A DNA stretch of 64,000 nt from Asterella californica (GCA_036924285.1 JAYKYS010000008.1:20321001-20385000), one strand, 5' to 3'. Positions 11,730-23,700 are shown, counted from the first letter of the stretch. Translations and numbers: made by a program. The notes: generated from the sequence alone by a model not told the origin.

Positions 11730-13514
11730 ATGGGTACAAACTTACGGGCTGATATGATTCCTCGGTTTGATGGAGAGTACTTCCATATCTGGAAACGTGC
11801 TATTTCTATTTTCTTGAAGATTGAAGATTTGCTGCCGATCGTAGATGGATCTGAAGTCAGACCCGCAACTGACCCTGCTGCTCAAGTTGCTTGGGAGAAG
11901 AAGGACCTTAAGGCACAATTGGTTCTTAACACTGCATTGAGTTTGAACCTTCAGAAGTATGTTTTGTCATGCACTACTTCGAAGGCCATTTTCGATACTT
12001 TGATGGCAGTTTTTGATTCTACTGATTTGGTGACTAAAGCCAATCTGAAAGATCGGTTCAGGAATCTTGTGCTTTCTGAGGGACAGCCTGTTGGCCCTCA
12101 TTTACAAGAATTCAAATACATTATTGCTCAGTTAGAGTCTATGGCCGTAACAGTTCCGGATGATGAGGCTATCATGAATCTTATCAGCAGCCTACCTGAT
12201 AGTTTACAACCTTTAGTGCAAATGCTACGTGCCATTCCTAATTTGACTCTTGCTGGTCTTACTAGTATTCTTCTGCGTCATGAAGCTGAGCAGAAACGAA
12301 GACATGGGACAACCGATTCAGCACAACTTCTTTATTCTGAAAAGAAGACGATGGGGAAAAAGAACGTGGTTTCAAAAGACAAGAAATTCCAAGGTTCTAG
12401 TTCTAATGGATCCGTAGAGAAGAGTGGCAATACATTTTGCAGGTATTGCAAGAAGACGGGGCACGTTATTGATATTTGCTTCAAGTTGCAGCAGAAGAAG
12501 CGGTCTGAACAACAAGGAGAAATCGAACCCAGTGGCAAGTGATGCTCCTGCTGCGCAAAGGAGGGTGTTGACTGTTTCTGAAGCTGTTGTCACCGATCAA
12601 GATGATTCTTGATACATTGACACAGGAGTCACACATCATATGGCTGCTAATCGTGATTATTTTCATTCCTACACAGTAATCACTTCATCTCAGAATGTTT
12701 TCTTTGGTGACAACTCTTCTCATCCCATTGCTGGTATTGGTACAGTGGTCGTTAAGTTACCTCATGGAGAGGAGGTAGAGGTCACGAAGGTCTACCATGT
12801 TCCAAACTTACGGAAGAACCTATTTTCTGCACGATATTTTGACAACAAAGGAGGATCTTTGTTGTTTTCTCGTGGTTCTTGTCGGTTGAACTTGCAGGAG
12901 GCGAGTTTTTGGCAGATTGCCCACTGCAACAATGTCTTTACAAGTTGGGAGATGTTGTTTACCCTGTCTTTGCCGCAGCTGCTACTTCTCCGGTGGAAGT
13001 TGTTCAAGTTTCAGAGGCATCTAATCTTTGGCACTTGAGACTTGGTCACATTGGTGAAACCAGAATTCAACAACTTCAGGCGAAGGGAATGGTGAATGGT
13101 TTACCCAAGTTCACTTCTTCTCACATAAGATGTGAATCTTGTCTTCTGGGAAAGGAGACCCGTGACGCTTTTCCCACTGGAGGAGGTACTCGAGCTACAG
13201 CTTTGTTGCAGTTAGTTCATTCAGATATCTGCGGTCCTATTTCTCCCTCTACTTGTTCTGGGTACAAGTATTTCCTTACTTTTACAGATGATTTCTCGAG
13301 ATACACCTATGTGTATCTATTGAGGAGCAAATCTGATTGTTTCAAGATCTTCAAAGAGTTCTTTGCCGTTGCTGAACGTACTACTGGTGAGAAGTTGAAG
13401 ACTCTGCGGTCAGATAATGGTGGAGAGTATGTTTCTCGGGAATTTAACTCATTTTGTGCTGAGAAAGGAATAAGTCATCAACTGACTACTCCTTATACGC
13501 CACAACAGAATGGA
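11730..13514 (+). pseudogene. gag-pol fragment of copia element 1
   Basis: The gag frame (11730-12542) encodes a capsid-type region and a CCHC knuckle (CRYCKKTGHVIDIC). A 5-nt deletion near 12505, relative to element 2, shifts the frame before the gag end. The protease motif region (DTGVTHHM, D at the usual D-[ST]-G site) follows an in-frame TGA at 12610-12612 that is also present in element 2. One base is missing near 12888. The GAG-pre-integrase (LWHLRLGHIGE) and the start of the integrase core (HSDICGPIS, LRSDNGGEY) are readable to the truncation at 13514. It is non-functional. Confidence 0.9.
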
Positions 13515-13861
13515 CACAGGAAGACATTTCAATATTACACTTCTGCTTGAATCGAATAGCACTCTAAATACACTCCTGGAGGTACTTATCGGTGCAAAAT
13601 GAAATTTCTTTACCTTGCCTGTCTTTAAGGTGCTTCACAAGGTGCTATTTTTAACTCTGTATATCAAATGGTGCTATACAGAGCTTACGAATCGTATTAT
13701 TCTCATTTTGCACCAACTAAACTTCTCTTGGTGTTTTTTCTGCAGACACAGACAAAAAATACATAACTGTCAGAAAATCCTAAGTGCTTGATAAGGTGCC
13801 ATTTTCAACTATGTAGATCAAATGGTGCTATAAAGAGCGTACGAATTATATTATACTCATT
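13515..13861. repeat. Two diverged ~155-bp repeats beside the copia truncation
   Basis: After the copia breakpoint a segment with the core ATCAAATGGTGCTATA (13662 and 13817) and CTCATTTTGCAC occurs twice, about 155 bp apart and diverged. The second copy runs on to about 13894. The origin is unknown, and it may be the end of another element that replaced the copia 3' half. Confidence 0.65.
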
Positions 13862-14311
13862 TTGCACTATCTAAACTTCTATTGGTGTTATTTCACAACG
13901 GAGGATTATTTGATCGAGCACATGCAGAAACTGTTGGAGCCTCTGCATGCGGATCTCTTTGGCCGCCTTACAGAAGAAGTTCTATCCACTATCGATTCTC
14001 TCCAGCAGGTTTTGCAGCTGAATGTTAATAGGCCGAGCGGCTTGCGTCATCTGAAGGATTTGGTACTTCGAAATCTAGATTCACGAAAGGGAGTTTCATA
14101 CCCCGATAGACGTGGAAAAACAGTAACAAGCTCCACAACAAGACGAGCAGCCACGAGCGCTACATCCTCTTATGGTGCTCAATCACCTGCGTCGTCATGT
14201 GGATGGAAGCCCTCTAAATCTCAATGGAAGCCCTTTGAATCTCAAGTGGACAATGGATCGGTTCGAGCAAAACTTCGAGGATACGGTCGAAGACCTCATT
14301 GTCTCGATTAG
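13862..14311 (+). CDS. Unrecognised open frame, 149 aa, doubtful
   Basis: An open frame with a helical-looking stretch (LIEHMQKLLEPLHADLFGRL..STIDSLQQVL) followed by a basic, serine-rich tail. I do not recognise the family. It begins inside the diverged repeat, so the N-terminus is doubtful, and it runs into the duplicated block at 14247. It may be an exon fragment or a transposon accessory frame. Confidence 0.25.
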   Translation: MHYLNFYWCYFTTEDYLIEHMQKLLEPLHADLFGRLTEEVLSTIDSLQQVLQLNVNRPSGLRHLKDLVLRNLDSRKGVSYPDRRGKTVTSSTTRRAATSATSSYGAQSPASSCGWKPSKSQWKPFESQVDNGSVRAKLRGYGRRPHCLD

Positions 14312-14630
14312 ACTCCAGCCAGCATCTCTGATCATCAGCAACTCAGTCATACATTGGTTCGGCTCACTTACGTTCAGCCTGCACGCTCACTTGAGAGAAA
14401 CCGCGTCATCATGTGAATAGAAGCTCTCTAATATCAAGTGGACAATGAATCGATTCGAGCAAAGCTTCGAGGACACGGTCGAAGACCTTATTGCCTCGAC
14501 TAGACTCCAGCCAGCATCTCCGATCATTAGCAACTCAGTCGACATGCTCTTGTTCGGTTCGTTTACTTTCAACCTGCATGCTCTCTTGAGAAAAACCGTT
14601 CAGCTCGAGAGAGCTGTGCATGAGCTGGTG
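14247..14630 (+). repeat. 192-bp tandem duplication with conserved reading frame
   Basis: A segment starting TGGACAATG repeats at an offset of 192 bp (14247 and 14439). Both copies encode a related peptide (RFEQ.FEDTVEDLI..RLQPAS) in open frame. The second copy continues to 14666. The period is a multiple of three, so the frame is kept. Function unknown. Confidence 0.65.
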
Positions 14631-14786
14631 CAAGCAGAGAATCCATGGAGCGTCCTAGACTTCTGAGATACACACTCCCTCACCCAACTATGACAACATC
14701 AAGTCAGTGTCAAGATGAAACACCAGTAATTCATATCATCACATATCATCACAAACGTGTACTTCCAAGATAATTCTCTTTATTTA

Positions 14787-16178
14787 CTAAACTTTTCCTG
14801 TAGTATTTGCACAACGAAAATTTTCGTGTTTTAACTGTTCACTGTTTAACCAAGTGCTCAACCCTTTCCAACGTTTAGGTTGATATAATCTCACTTCCTC
14901 AATTCCAACAGTTTCAAACTCTACCGCGATGATTTGAGTGGGATGCACTACAGATAAAATATCTGCCCATGTACTAGTAGTGATCTGTCGAGATACAGTA
15001 AACTCTTCTGTTTCTCCCTCTAAAGTACTCATATTATCTACCTGAAGCTAACTCAACTCTACTTTACGAGAATGGATAACGTTAGACATTTCGGTCACTT
15101 CACTATCAGCATCTGTCGGCACTCTCCTTACTCGCGCAAGGCTCATCGGCATTCCACACTTCCAGTTTCTTGCTTTAGCGATGACCAAATCACCTCCTAC
15201 AATCCATGGAGGACAACATCCGGACATTCCTGGCTTGAGAAGAGGAATATCTGGAGTGAAGAACTGATCGTTCAATTCATATGCTACGATACACTGCTTA
15301 CCCCTACATTTATGTTGTGTAGGTTGTGGAAAAAATCTATGTAAAAGTTTGGAAACCGGACGTACGTTATCTCCACTAAACTTCAGAGGATCTTCAACAA
15401 GAACAGTCATACCAGTAATCTCAGAAACTAGAGGTGTATCACTACCTCCTGCATCCACCATGACTTGACTGTACCATCTTCCTGCGAAGAAAATCTGAAA
15501 ATGTCCTCCAAATTCGTGAATGAAAATCTCAGTCAGTTTACACTTCCATGTTTGTTGAGCAGCGTCAGCTTGATCATGCTCCACCACCACGTTGTCACTG
15601 GTCTTGAAACAGCAATTGCCGATAACAACCGCTCGTAGCATTTGCATTTTATTTCGAAACTGCTCCTTATTTTGCTCTGTCAACAATCCCTTCTCAGACC
15701 AATAGTTAGTAAGATACTTTGCATATTTTTTGTTCGGTGGTATATCTATCTCAGTACTGTGATGAGGACCCACACCAATCCCTTTCAGCGTAGTCTGGAA
15801 ACATGGATATGTTTTCTGTTCTTGTCCTAATAACATCAGGTTTTTGCTCAACTCTAATGCTATAGATACACTAGAAACAACACTAACATGTTGATTATGC
15901 CAAGTATTACAACTACATTTATATCCAGGATAGTGTTTCACAAGACGTGGATACAAAGCTCGTTCTAAATCATGAACAATTCGGTGAAGTCGATGAAATC
16001 CGTCTCGATCTCGTCGATCTTGCGCATAACATATTGTAAATAACTGCCGACAGAAGTACTTGGTGTATGTCATCTCTGACGTCCTGTTGTTAGTTGGAAT
16101 AGCGTTGTATCCACGAACCATCCGTTCAAATGCATAGCACCAGAAATAGTCATGATGACCATGATCAAGTACTACCAC
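14787..16178 (-). pseudogene. CACTA/Tnp2-like transposase C-terminal fragment
   Basis: Minus-strand frame of 376 codons (16178-15048). It is followed in the same register, after one in-frame stop, by 81 more codons (15032-14787). Near the N-terminus it has FWCYAFERMVRGYNAIPTNN, matching the F-[ER]-x3-G-x4-PTNNR-x2-E motif at the C-terminal side of Tnp2/EnSpm-type transposases. The rest (cysteine-rich KCRGKQCIVAYELND, SGCCPPWIVGGDLVI) resembles the tail seen in such proteins. The catalytic half is missing upstream, where stops occur directly. The stop at the 15048 end could instead be an intron with an acceptor near 15037. The assignment to CACTA is by motif memory, not by search. Confidence 0.65.
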
Positions 16179-17229
16179 AACTATGGCTTTCTTCTAATAC
16201 TATGAGGTCGTCCTACCACCCCTCTAGGAATGTGCGAAAAAATCTCCTACTATCTTAAACATGTCCATAAGGAGTTGCACGCATCCCTAGAAGACATCAA
16301 GAGCTATTGGTCTAGTGATAAAGCCAAAGCTAAGATTGCAAAGTTAAGTGTACAAGTCCAAAAATAGTGTTGGGATGAGTGACCTACTGGTTTTACACTT
16401 CCCACGCAACTGAAACTTGCATACCTCTCTCACGCACGCCAACAAGTTGGCTTGCGACGGGCTCGGGCTCCGCTCTGTCTCCGCACTCTCGCACTCCGCT
16501 CTCACGCCTCTGAACTCACGCATCTCTGCTCCTCGAAGCCTCCTAACACGCACTTCACATCTCGACACTCCCTCTCACTCTTCGCTCCGCTTGGGTAGGA
16601 GAAGAAAATCGAACCAAATACTACAAGAAGGACGTGTACGAAGAGCACACACCCAAAACAGCAACTTAGAGGTCGAAAACACACTCTAAAAGATCAAAAT
16701 CTGCCAAATTGGCACTTGCAGATGGGTTTACATCAGATTTTAGACCACTTGTGACCTTCTTCGGCTTGTAATTTCTTCGATCCTTCACCAAATCGAACGA
16801 TTTTTGGTGCTTTGGAACCGTCTTCCCAACGTGAACCTACTGCACTCTTCAGTCCTAGTGGGTCATCCCAAGAACTCGCCGTAACTACACTAACGACCCT
16901 ACCGGGATTTGTCACTCCGCACTCGATCAACCTAGCCGAGGTACCAAACTAACGTGACAACGCTGATAACAACATGAAAACATTGATAAAAGAGTCTTTT
17001 CTGTATTTGACAGCCTGATCCGTACAGCACTAGATATACGAAGTCGTGGAAGTCAGATCAGATCATTTTCCTATGTTTGGGTCTTAATCTAGGCTGTAAG
17101 CTCATTTGTTGGATCGTTTTGGAATTGTTTCAGATTTGGTGTTTCTTTTTTGACAAGGAGTGATGTAACAGTTGATGCCTCACGTTGACAACACCAAGCA
17201 GGTTCTCTTAACCCCTTCCATTGATTTAG
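16179..17229. other. No supported gene
   Basis: Short frames only. An Arg/Ser/His-rich open stretch at 16417-16689 is low complexity and has an equally open opposite strand. No splice or domain evidence is seen. The stretch separates the CACTA-like remnant from a minisatellite. Confidence 0.5.
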
Positions 17230-17431
17230 TGTGTACAGAGGTCATTCCACTAAGATGAGTTTGCGATCCTAAATATGAATTGTGTACAGAGGTCATTCCA
17301 CTAAGATGAGTTTGCGGTCCTAAATATGAATTGTGTACAGAGGTCATTCCACTAAGATGAGTATGGGTCCTAAATATGAATTGTGTACAGAGGTCATTCC
17401 ACTAAGATGAGTATGGGTCTTGAATATGAAT
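17230..17431. repeat. Four-copy 50-51 bp tandem repeat
   Basis: Units at 17230-17280, 17281-17331, 17332-17381 and 17382-17431. Each starts TGTGTACAGAGG, contains CATTCCACTAAGATGAG and ends AATATGAAT. The last two share a 1-bp deletion. No coding role is seen. Confidence 0.93.
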
Positions 17432-17779
17432 TGTAGCCTATACTTCTGACTGCGGGGCTGACGAATGACATGCTTGTTCTGAAGGCAAAAAGCTGACTTC
17501 CCAAGTTTAATTGTGGACAGTGACAGACGCATACGTATAGATGAATCTAGACTAAGATAGACGTTGAAGAGGGACTTGGCGAAGTGTTCGCCTTGGTTAA
17601 AGAACGACCTTCTTGGCATTAAAAAATCCTCTAGAGCACCACCCTTTTAAGCCCTGCAATTATCTGACTAGTTGGACAAGTTCTAACTTAGAACTTGTCC
17701 GCTACTTGTGCAGAAGAGTGTCGCGCATCTCTCGCTTTCCCTCAGAGTTCCATCACACTCGTCTGGGAAAATAAGCGGC
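17432..17779. other. No supported gene
   Basis: Short stretch between the minisatellite and the gypsy fragments. A 12-bp perfect inverted match, GACAAGTTCTAA / TTAGAACTTGTC, lies at about 17675-17700. Nothing else is recognised. Confidence 0.4.
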
Positions 17780-18720
17780 TTAGACGGTAAGTCTCTCCAA
17801 CTTTGTGGAAGGACGAGCTCTGAGGACGAAGACCACAGAAGGGATATGTAGGTTTGTTCTTGAAGATATTATCTGTAGGTACGGATTTATAAGGAGATTG
17901 TATGCAAACAGAGGAGAGTTGCGTGGTATGGAAGCGAAGGAGTTCTTCGTCCAACACGGAGTGAAACTCAAACTCACTGGAAACGTCCAAAGAGAAGAGA
18001 TGGAGCACTTTTACGAGTTATAGATGATCTGCAGACCAAGCAACAGTTGATGAAGGAGTTTCATGACATCTTTCGAGGAGCTTGGGCTACCTACACAAAG
18101 TTGAAGGAGAGATACTGGTGGAGAGGACTTTATCAAGATGTGGTGAACTTTGTTCATGCTTGCACTGTCAATTTTATTCAAAGGTACGTTACAGAGATGA
18201 CCTGGTACCAACCTATCCGTCTAGTATCCATTTTCAATGAGTTCTTGATTTGGTAGCAATGCCTCTTGGATTATGGAGTATGAGGTACTTGATGTTGCCT
18301 CGAGAATCTACGTCATATTCCTGTACCTAGAGCTCATCTACCAAAGCTGATAGACTTGCTCAATGAGAGGATTAGGATGGGTATCTTGGAACCATCTATA
18401 GCTCCCTACTCACGCAGATGGTTTATTGTTCCGAAGAAGAGTGGAGCTTTGAGATTCATTCAAGATATGCAGCTAGTTAACAAGGTGACTATCAAGAATA
18501 TGGGTATAGGACCTATTGTAGACGAGTTTGTAGAAGCTTTTGCTAACGTGCTATCTATTCAATGGGGGACTTATATTCAAGTTATGATCAGTTTCAGTTA
18601 TCCTCTGAGAGTCGAGACTTGACTACAATGAGGACATCTTTGGGATTACTAAGGATGTGCACCTTGTCACAAGTAATTTCCGTGTTTTACTTGTCTTATC
18701 CTTCTTGTTGACCTTGGTGA
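17780..18720 (+). pseudogene. Scrambled Ty3/gypsy fragments
   Basis: Three recognisable pieces of a gypsy polyprotein lie in the wrong order. First comes an integrase-core piece (ICRFVLEDIICRYGFI, then NRGELRGMEAKEFF). Then comes the integrase zinc-binding piece (MKEFHDIFRGAWATYTKLKE, RYWWRGLYQDVVNFVHAC), with the second Cys of the HHCC finger lost. Last is the reverse transcriptase start (RMGILEPSIAPYSRRWFIVP, LRFIQDMQLVNKVTIKNMGI, and SRDLTTMRTSLGLLRM in another frame). The normal order is RT, RNase H, integrase. Frameshifts and stops occur throughout. This is either a rearranged remnant or two overlapping copies. Confidence 0.82.
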
Positions 18721-19357
18721 ATGATCTTGTGAATCCGTTATAGTCCTCTACTGCTGATTTTGCTCTTAAAGGAAGGATGAACGTGTTGAAAACCGTTCAT
18801 GTATGCTCCTGACGATGTCGGTTATAGAGACTTGTGGGAAAGCTTTCATCATGAAGTAAACCTCTGCTGGTTCTTCTCCGAGTGTTAAGTCTTCCGATGG
18901 TACATTATGCCAGTTGTTCTGGTTTGAACCCCTTCGTGGTGCTTAATGTGCAATGCAGGCACCGTCGCTGCTAAGACTGTTAAAAAGGTTAGTTTGATTG
19001 AGCGATGTTGATTAGAGTTCTCATAGCCTACCTTGCAGAGTTCACATCCATTTCCTTTCTTCAGGCTTCCATTCGTCAGATTAACTTTATCCCAAATAGT
19101 AATGACTTTTTATTGAGGTCATTATCCTGACCAGTTAACTTTTGTGCATGTGTTTGCCTAAATGTGCTAATGCGACTTCATTCGTTAAAGCAGCGATGAT
19201 GTGTTCTCCTCCTGTTGTGTAAAATCAACACAAGCTTCTTGTCTCTTTGCTCTCCGGCGACAGCTATTCAGTTTTGTGTCTTGAATGGTGCTCATTGAGG
19301 ACCTTTTGTCTATGACCTCCTGATGCGGAGACATCCTTTTCTCGTTTGAAATATGGG
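18721..19357. other. No supported gene
   Basis: All frames are broken. It lies between the gypsy RT fragment and the first readable isoleucyl-tRNA synthetase exon. It may be intron of that pseudogene or more gypsy debris. No conserved motif was seen. Confidence 0.45.
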
Positions 19358-19480
19358 AACATGAAGAACCTGGATACGGGGCTGACGTTCTGCGGTTATG
19401 GGTAGCGAGTGTGGATTATACTGGAGATGTTATGATGGCGCCTCAGATCATAAGGCAGATGTCCGACGTCTACCGCAAAT

Positions 19481-19759
19481 TGTTAGTTCAATACTGTAGT
19501 TAGCAACTCTCACCGTCTCATCAGCGCAGAACGTTAGAGTAACGTTATTTCCAGTAATTCAATTTAGAGGCAGGTTTGGCTACATAGACGTTGTGAGCGC
19601 GGCTCATTGTGTCCTGTCTCAGGTTCTCTTTCATGTGGTTCCCGTCTGTGATGTAGACACACATTCTTTGGATCAGTGCAGTAAAAATCTCTCGTGGAAT
19701 CTCTCATCTGTGATCGTGAAACAGGTTTTCTGGTTTTACTGCTTCTGCATTTTCTGACA
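19481..19759 (+). repeat. 5' LTR of copia element 2
   Basis: 279 bp, TG...CA ends. Compared by eye with the 3' LTR it differs at four positions (G/A near 19583, C/A near 19710 and two adjacent changes near the end). Confidence 0.95.
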
Positions 19760-19775
19760 TGGTATCAGAGCGATG
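19760..19775 (+). promoter_or_regulatory. Primer binding site of copia element 2
   Basis: TGGTATCAGAGCGATG directly after the 5' LTR. This is the usual plant copia site complementary to the 3' end of initiator methionine tRNA. Confidence 0.9.
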
Positions 19776-19880
19776 TTCTTGATTTAGATCTGCTTGCGAT
19801 TGTCAAGCATCTAGCTATCATGCATTAGCTTTTTGTGATCACAGATTCATTCCGCAATTGGTACAAACCTACGGGCTGAT

Positions 19881-20744
19881 ATGATTCCTCGGTTTGATGG
19901 AGAGTACTTCCATATCTGGAAACGTGCTATTTCTATTTTCTTGAAGATTGAAGATTTGCTGCCGATCGTAGATGGATCTGAAGTCAGACCCGCAACTGAC
20001 CCTGCTGCTCAAGTTGCTTGGGAGAAGAAGGACCTTAAGGCACAGTTGGTTCTTAACACTGCATTGAGTTTGAACCTTCAGAAGTATGTTTTGTCATGCA
20101 CTACTTCGAAGGTCATTTTCGATACTTTGATGGCAGTTTTTGATTCTACTGATTTGGTGACTAAAGCCAATCTGAAAGATCGGTTCAGGAATCTTGTGCT
20201 TTCTGAGGAACAGCCTGTTGGCCCTCATTTACAAGAATTCAAATACATTATTGCTCAGTTAGAGTCTATGGCCGTAATAGTTCCGGATGATGAGGCTATC
20301 ATGAATCTTATCAGCAGCCTACCTGATAGTTTACAACCTTTAGTGCAGACGCTACGTGCCATTCCTAATTTGACTCTTGCTGGTCTTACTAGTATTCTTC
20401 TGCGTCATGAAGTTGAGCAGAAACGAAGACATGGGACAACCGATTCGGCACAACTTCTTTATTCCCAGAAGAAGACTATGGAGAAAAAGAACGTGGTCTC
20501 AAAAGACAAGAAATTCCAAGGTTCTAGTTCTAATGGATCCGTAGAGAGGAGTGGCAATACATTTTGCAGGTATTGCAAGAAGACGGGGCACGTTATTGAT
20601 ACTTGCTTCAAGTTGCAGCAGAAGAAGCGGACTGAACAAGCCTCTAAGGAGAAATCGAACGCAGTGGCAAGTGATGCTCCTGCTGCACAAAGGAGGGTGT
20701 TGACTGTTTCTGAAGCTGTTGTCACCGATCAAGACGATTCTTGA
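19881..20744 (+). CDS. gag of copia element 2
   Basis: Open frame of 287 codons. The N-terminal part has the plant copia gag pattern (MIPRFDGEYFHIWKRAISIF, then FDSTDLVTKANLKDRFRNL). The CCHC zinc knuckle CRYCKKTGHVIDTC lies near residues 230-243. It ends at a TGA (20742-20744) exactly where a Trp codon normally joins gag to the protease, since the next codons read YIDTGATHHM. The same TGA is present in element 1. It would make the nucleocapsid protein of the particle. Confidence 0.85.
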   Translation: MIPRFDGEYFHIWKRAISIFLKIEDLLPIVDGSEVRPATDPAAQVAWEKKDLKAQLVLNTALSLNLQKYVLSCTTSKVIFDTLMAVFDSTDLVTKANLKDRFRNLVLSEEQPVGPHLQEFKYIIAQLESMAVIVPDDEAIMNLISSLPDSLQPLVQTLRAIPNLTLAGLTSILLRHEVEQKRRHGTTDSAQLLYSQKKTMEKKNVVSKDKKFQGSSSNGSVERSGNTFCRYCKKTGHVIDTCFKLQQKKRTEQASKEKSNAVASDAPAAQRRVLTVSEAVVTDQDDS

Positions 20745-23700
20745 TACATTGACACCGGAGCCACACATCATATGGCTGCTAATCGTGATTACTTTCATTC
20801 CTACACAGTAATCACTTCATCTCAGAATGTTTTCTTTGGTGACAACTCTTCTCATCCCATTGCTGGTATTGGTACAGTGGTCGTTAAGTTACCTCATGGA
20901 GAGGAGGTAGAGGTCACGAAGGTCTACCATGTTCCAAACTTACGGAAGAACCTATTTTCTGCACGATATTTTGACAACAAAGGAGGATCTTTGTTGCTTT
21001 CTCGTGGTTCTTGTCGGCTTGAACTTGCAGGAGGCGAGTTTTTGGCAGATTGCCCACTGCAACAATGTCTTTACAAGTTGGAGATGTTGTTTATCTTGTC
21101 TTTGCCGCAGTTGCTACTTCTACGGTGGAAGCTGTTCAAGTTTCAGAGGCATCTAATCTTTGGCACTTGAGACTTGGTCACATTGGTGAAACCAGAATTC
21201 AACAACTTCAGGCGAAAAGAATGGTGAATGGTTTATCCAAGTTCACTTCTTCTCACGTAAGATGTGAATCTTTTCTTTTGGGAAAGCAGACACGTGATGC
21301 TTTTCCCATTGGAGGAGGGACTCGAGCTGCAGCTTTGTTGCAGTTAGTTCACTCAGATATCTGCGGTCCTATTTCTCCTTCTACTTGTTCTGGGTATAAG
21401 TATTTCCTTACTTTTACAGATGATTTCTTGAGATACACCTATGTGTATCTGTTGAGGAGCAAATCTGATTGTTTCAAGATCTTTAAGGAGTTCCTTGCCG
21501 TTGCTGAACGTACTACTGGTGAGAAGTTGAAGACACTGAGGTCAGATAATGATGGAGAGTATGTTTCTCGGGAATTTAACTCATTTTGTGCTGAGAAAGG
21601 AATAAGTCATCAGATGACTACTCCTTATAAGCCAGAGCAGAATGGAGTTAGTGAAAGAAAAAACAGAACTCTGACTGAGATGGTGCGGTCGATGTTGATA
21701 CACGCTGGCTTACCGAAGTCCTATTGGGGAGAAGCACTTGTAACATCGTGCTACATTCTCAACCATTATCCTACAAAGGCTTTGGCTCCAGATGTTACTC
21801 CTTATCATTTGTGGGCTGGTAGAGTACCAGATATTTCTCATCTCAGGGTATTTGGATGCATAGCCTACGCACTGGTACCTGATACAACCACTCGTAAGAA
21901 GCTTGATTCCAGGAGTGAACGGTGCATCTTTCTTGGTTATAGTGAAGATTCCAAGGCATACAAGTCAGTACTCAAAATATTCTCTTTTCAAGAGATGTAG
22001 TCTTTCACGAGGATGTTTTCTTGAAGTCTTCCATTCTGAATCCTGAGGATTTTTCAGTACCATCTACTTCTCTTAGTAACGTTGACTCTGTGCCTCCCTC
22101 TGGGCATCCTAAACTGCCATTTTTTCCTCCTGCTCAATCAGTTTCATCTGTTCAAACATTTTCTGTACCATGACCTCCTATTATCTCACCTAGTGTCCTG
22201 CCTCCTACATCTAATGTTTCACCCAGCTTTGCTTCTCCTAGTCACGGGGTTTCTCCTGGTGCTATTCCAAGTTTTTCTCTTGGAGCAGGTGCAGCTTCTC
22301 CACGTAACAGCTTGGGCACAAGTTCATCTGATCAAGGACCTGGCATAAGGATGAGTGACTGGACCCCTCATGACAAAGATCAAGCGATAGAAGATTTGTT
22401 TGTGGATCTTGAGGTAGATCATGGATCTGGAGGTATGATAAGTGTGCCTTCTCAGGGGTCTCAGCAGGTCACAAGCTTAAGGAGGTCTACTCGTCAAAGG
22501 AAGCCTCCTGTACGATATGATGAAGCATCCTTTGTGCTGCCACGGTCGCTGTTTGTTTCAGCACTTCAAGCATCAGTTTTACCTCAGGAACCTGATTCTT
22601 ATACAGCAGCTGTGTCCAGTCCGGAGTGTGAGCACTAGAGGAGAGCAATTGCAGAAGAGCTCCAAGCTATGGAGAAGATGTCAACTTGGACGTTAGTTCC
22701 GTTGCCTGCAGATCGTCATGTTGTGGGTTGTCGTTGGGTTTTTAAACTCAAAACTCAACCTGATGGTACAGTTTTGAGATATAAGGCTCGTCTAGTTGCC
22801 CAAGGGTTTTCACAAATCAAGGGATTAGATTATGAAGAGACATTTTCTCCAGTAATCAGGATGCAGTCAGTTCGTGTGCTCTTGGCTATTGCTGTGCAGT
22901 TTGGCTTGCATATCCACCAGATGGACGTGAAGACTGCATTCTTGAATGGGATTCTGGAAGAAGAGGTTTACATGAAGCTGCCAGAAGGTCTGTCACCAGC
23001 GGATCCTACTTTGGTTTGCAAGTTAAGGAAGTCTATCTATGGTTTGAAACAGTCCTCAAGGACTTGGTTTCAGCGTATGGATACTTATCTTAAGAAGATA
23101 AGTTTCAAGCCAGTGGGAGCTGACACAAATATCTATTTGTTTACTGATCAGCTTGGAATTTTAGTTCTAGCACTTTACGTAGATGATATTCTACTCATGG
23201 CTGTTAATCTGGAGCTGATGCAGTATGCCAAGATGCTTCTTAGTCACGAATTTGAGATGGCAGACTTAGGACAGGTTCACCATTTCCTGGGCATACACAT
23301 CAGTTATGATGTCTTAAGTGGCATTGTGGACTTGTCCCAGACGTTCTACATTTTGCAGAAGCTTGCTGTTTTTCACCTGGAGAATGCAAAGGCACTGAGT
23401 ACACCAATGGCTGTGGGAAGGCGTCCATCTCGTGAAGAGTCTCCCACTACAGACGAAGAGAGAGAGGAGATGAAAGTTATACCTTATGAGAGTGCAGTTG
23501 GTTCTCTGATGTGGACAGCACTGTGCACACGACCTGATATTGCTTTCTCTATTTTCATTGGCTCAGTTCATGTCTGATCCAGGACTTGCACATTGGGTAG
23601 CTGTCAAGAGAGTATTTCGTTACTTGAAGGGCACAGTCAACTTTACTCTACGTTACAAACGTCTAGAGAAGCCGTCCCTGTTGCTGGGTTATTCAGATGC

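Larger units (their letters stand above)
11361..13514 (+). mobile_element. Truncated Ty1/copia element 1
   Basis: A copia element inserted in the duplication unit. Copy C reads straight through this point, so the empty site is known: the insertion follows GCCTA at 11356-11360. It has a 5' LTR, a primer binding site TGGTATCAGAGC at 11633, gag, and the start of pol. It stops inside the integrase at about 13514, where sequence unrelated to copia element 2 begins. The RT, RNase H and 3' LTR are absent nearby. It is closely related to the fuller element at 19481-24458. Confidence 0.92.
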
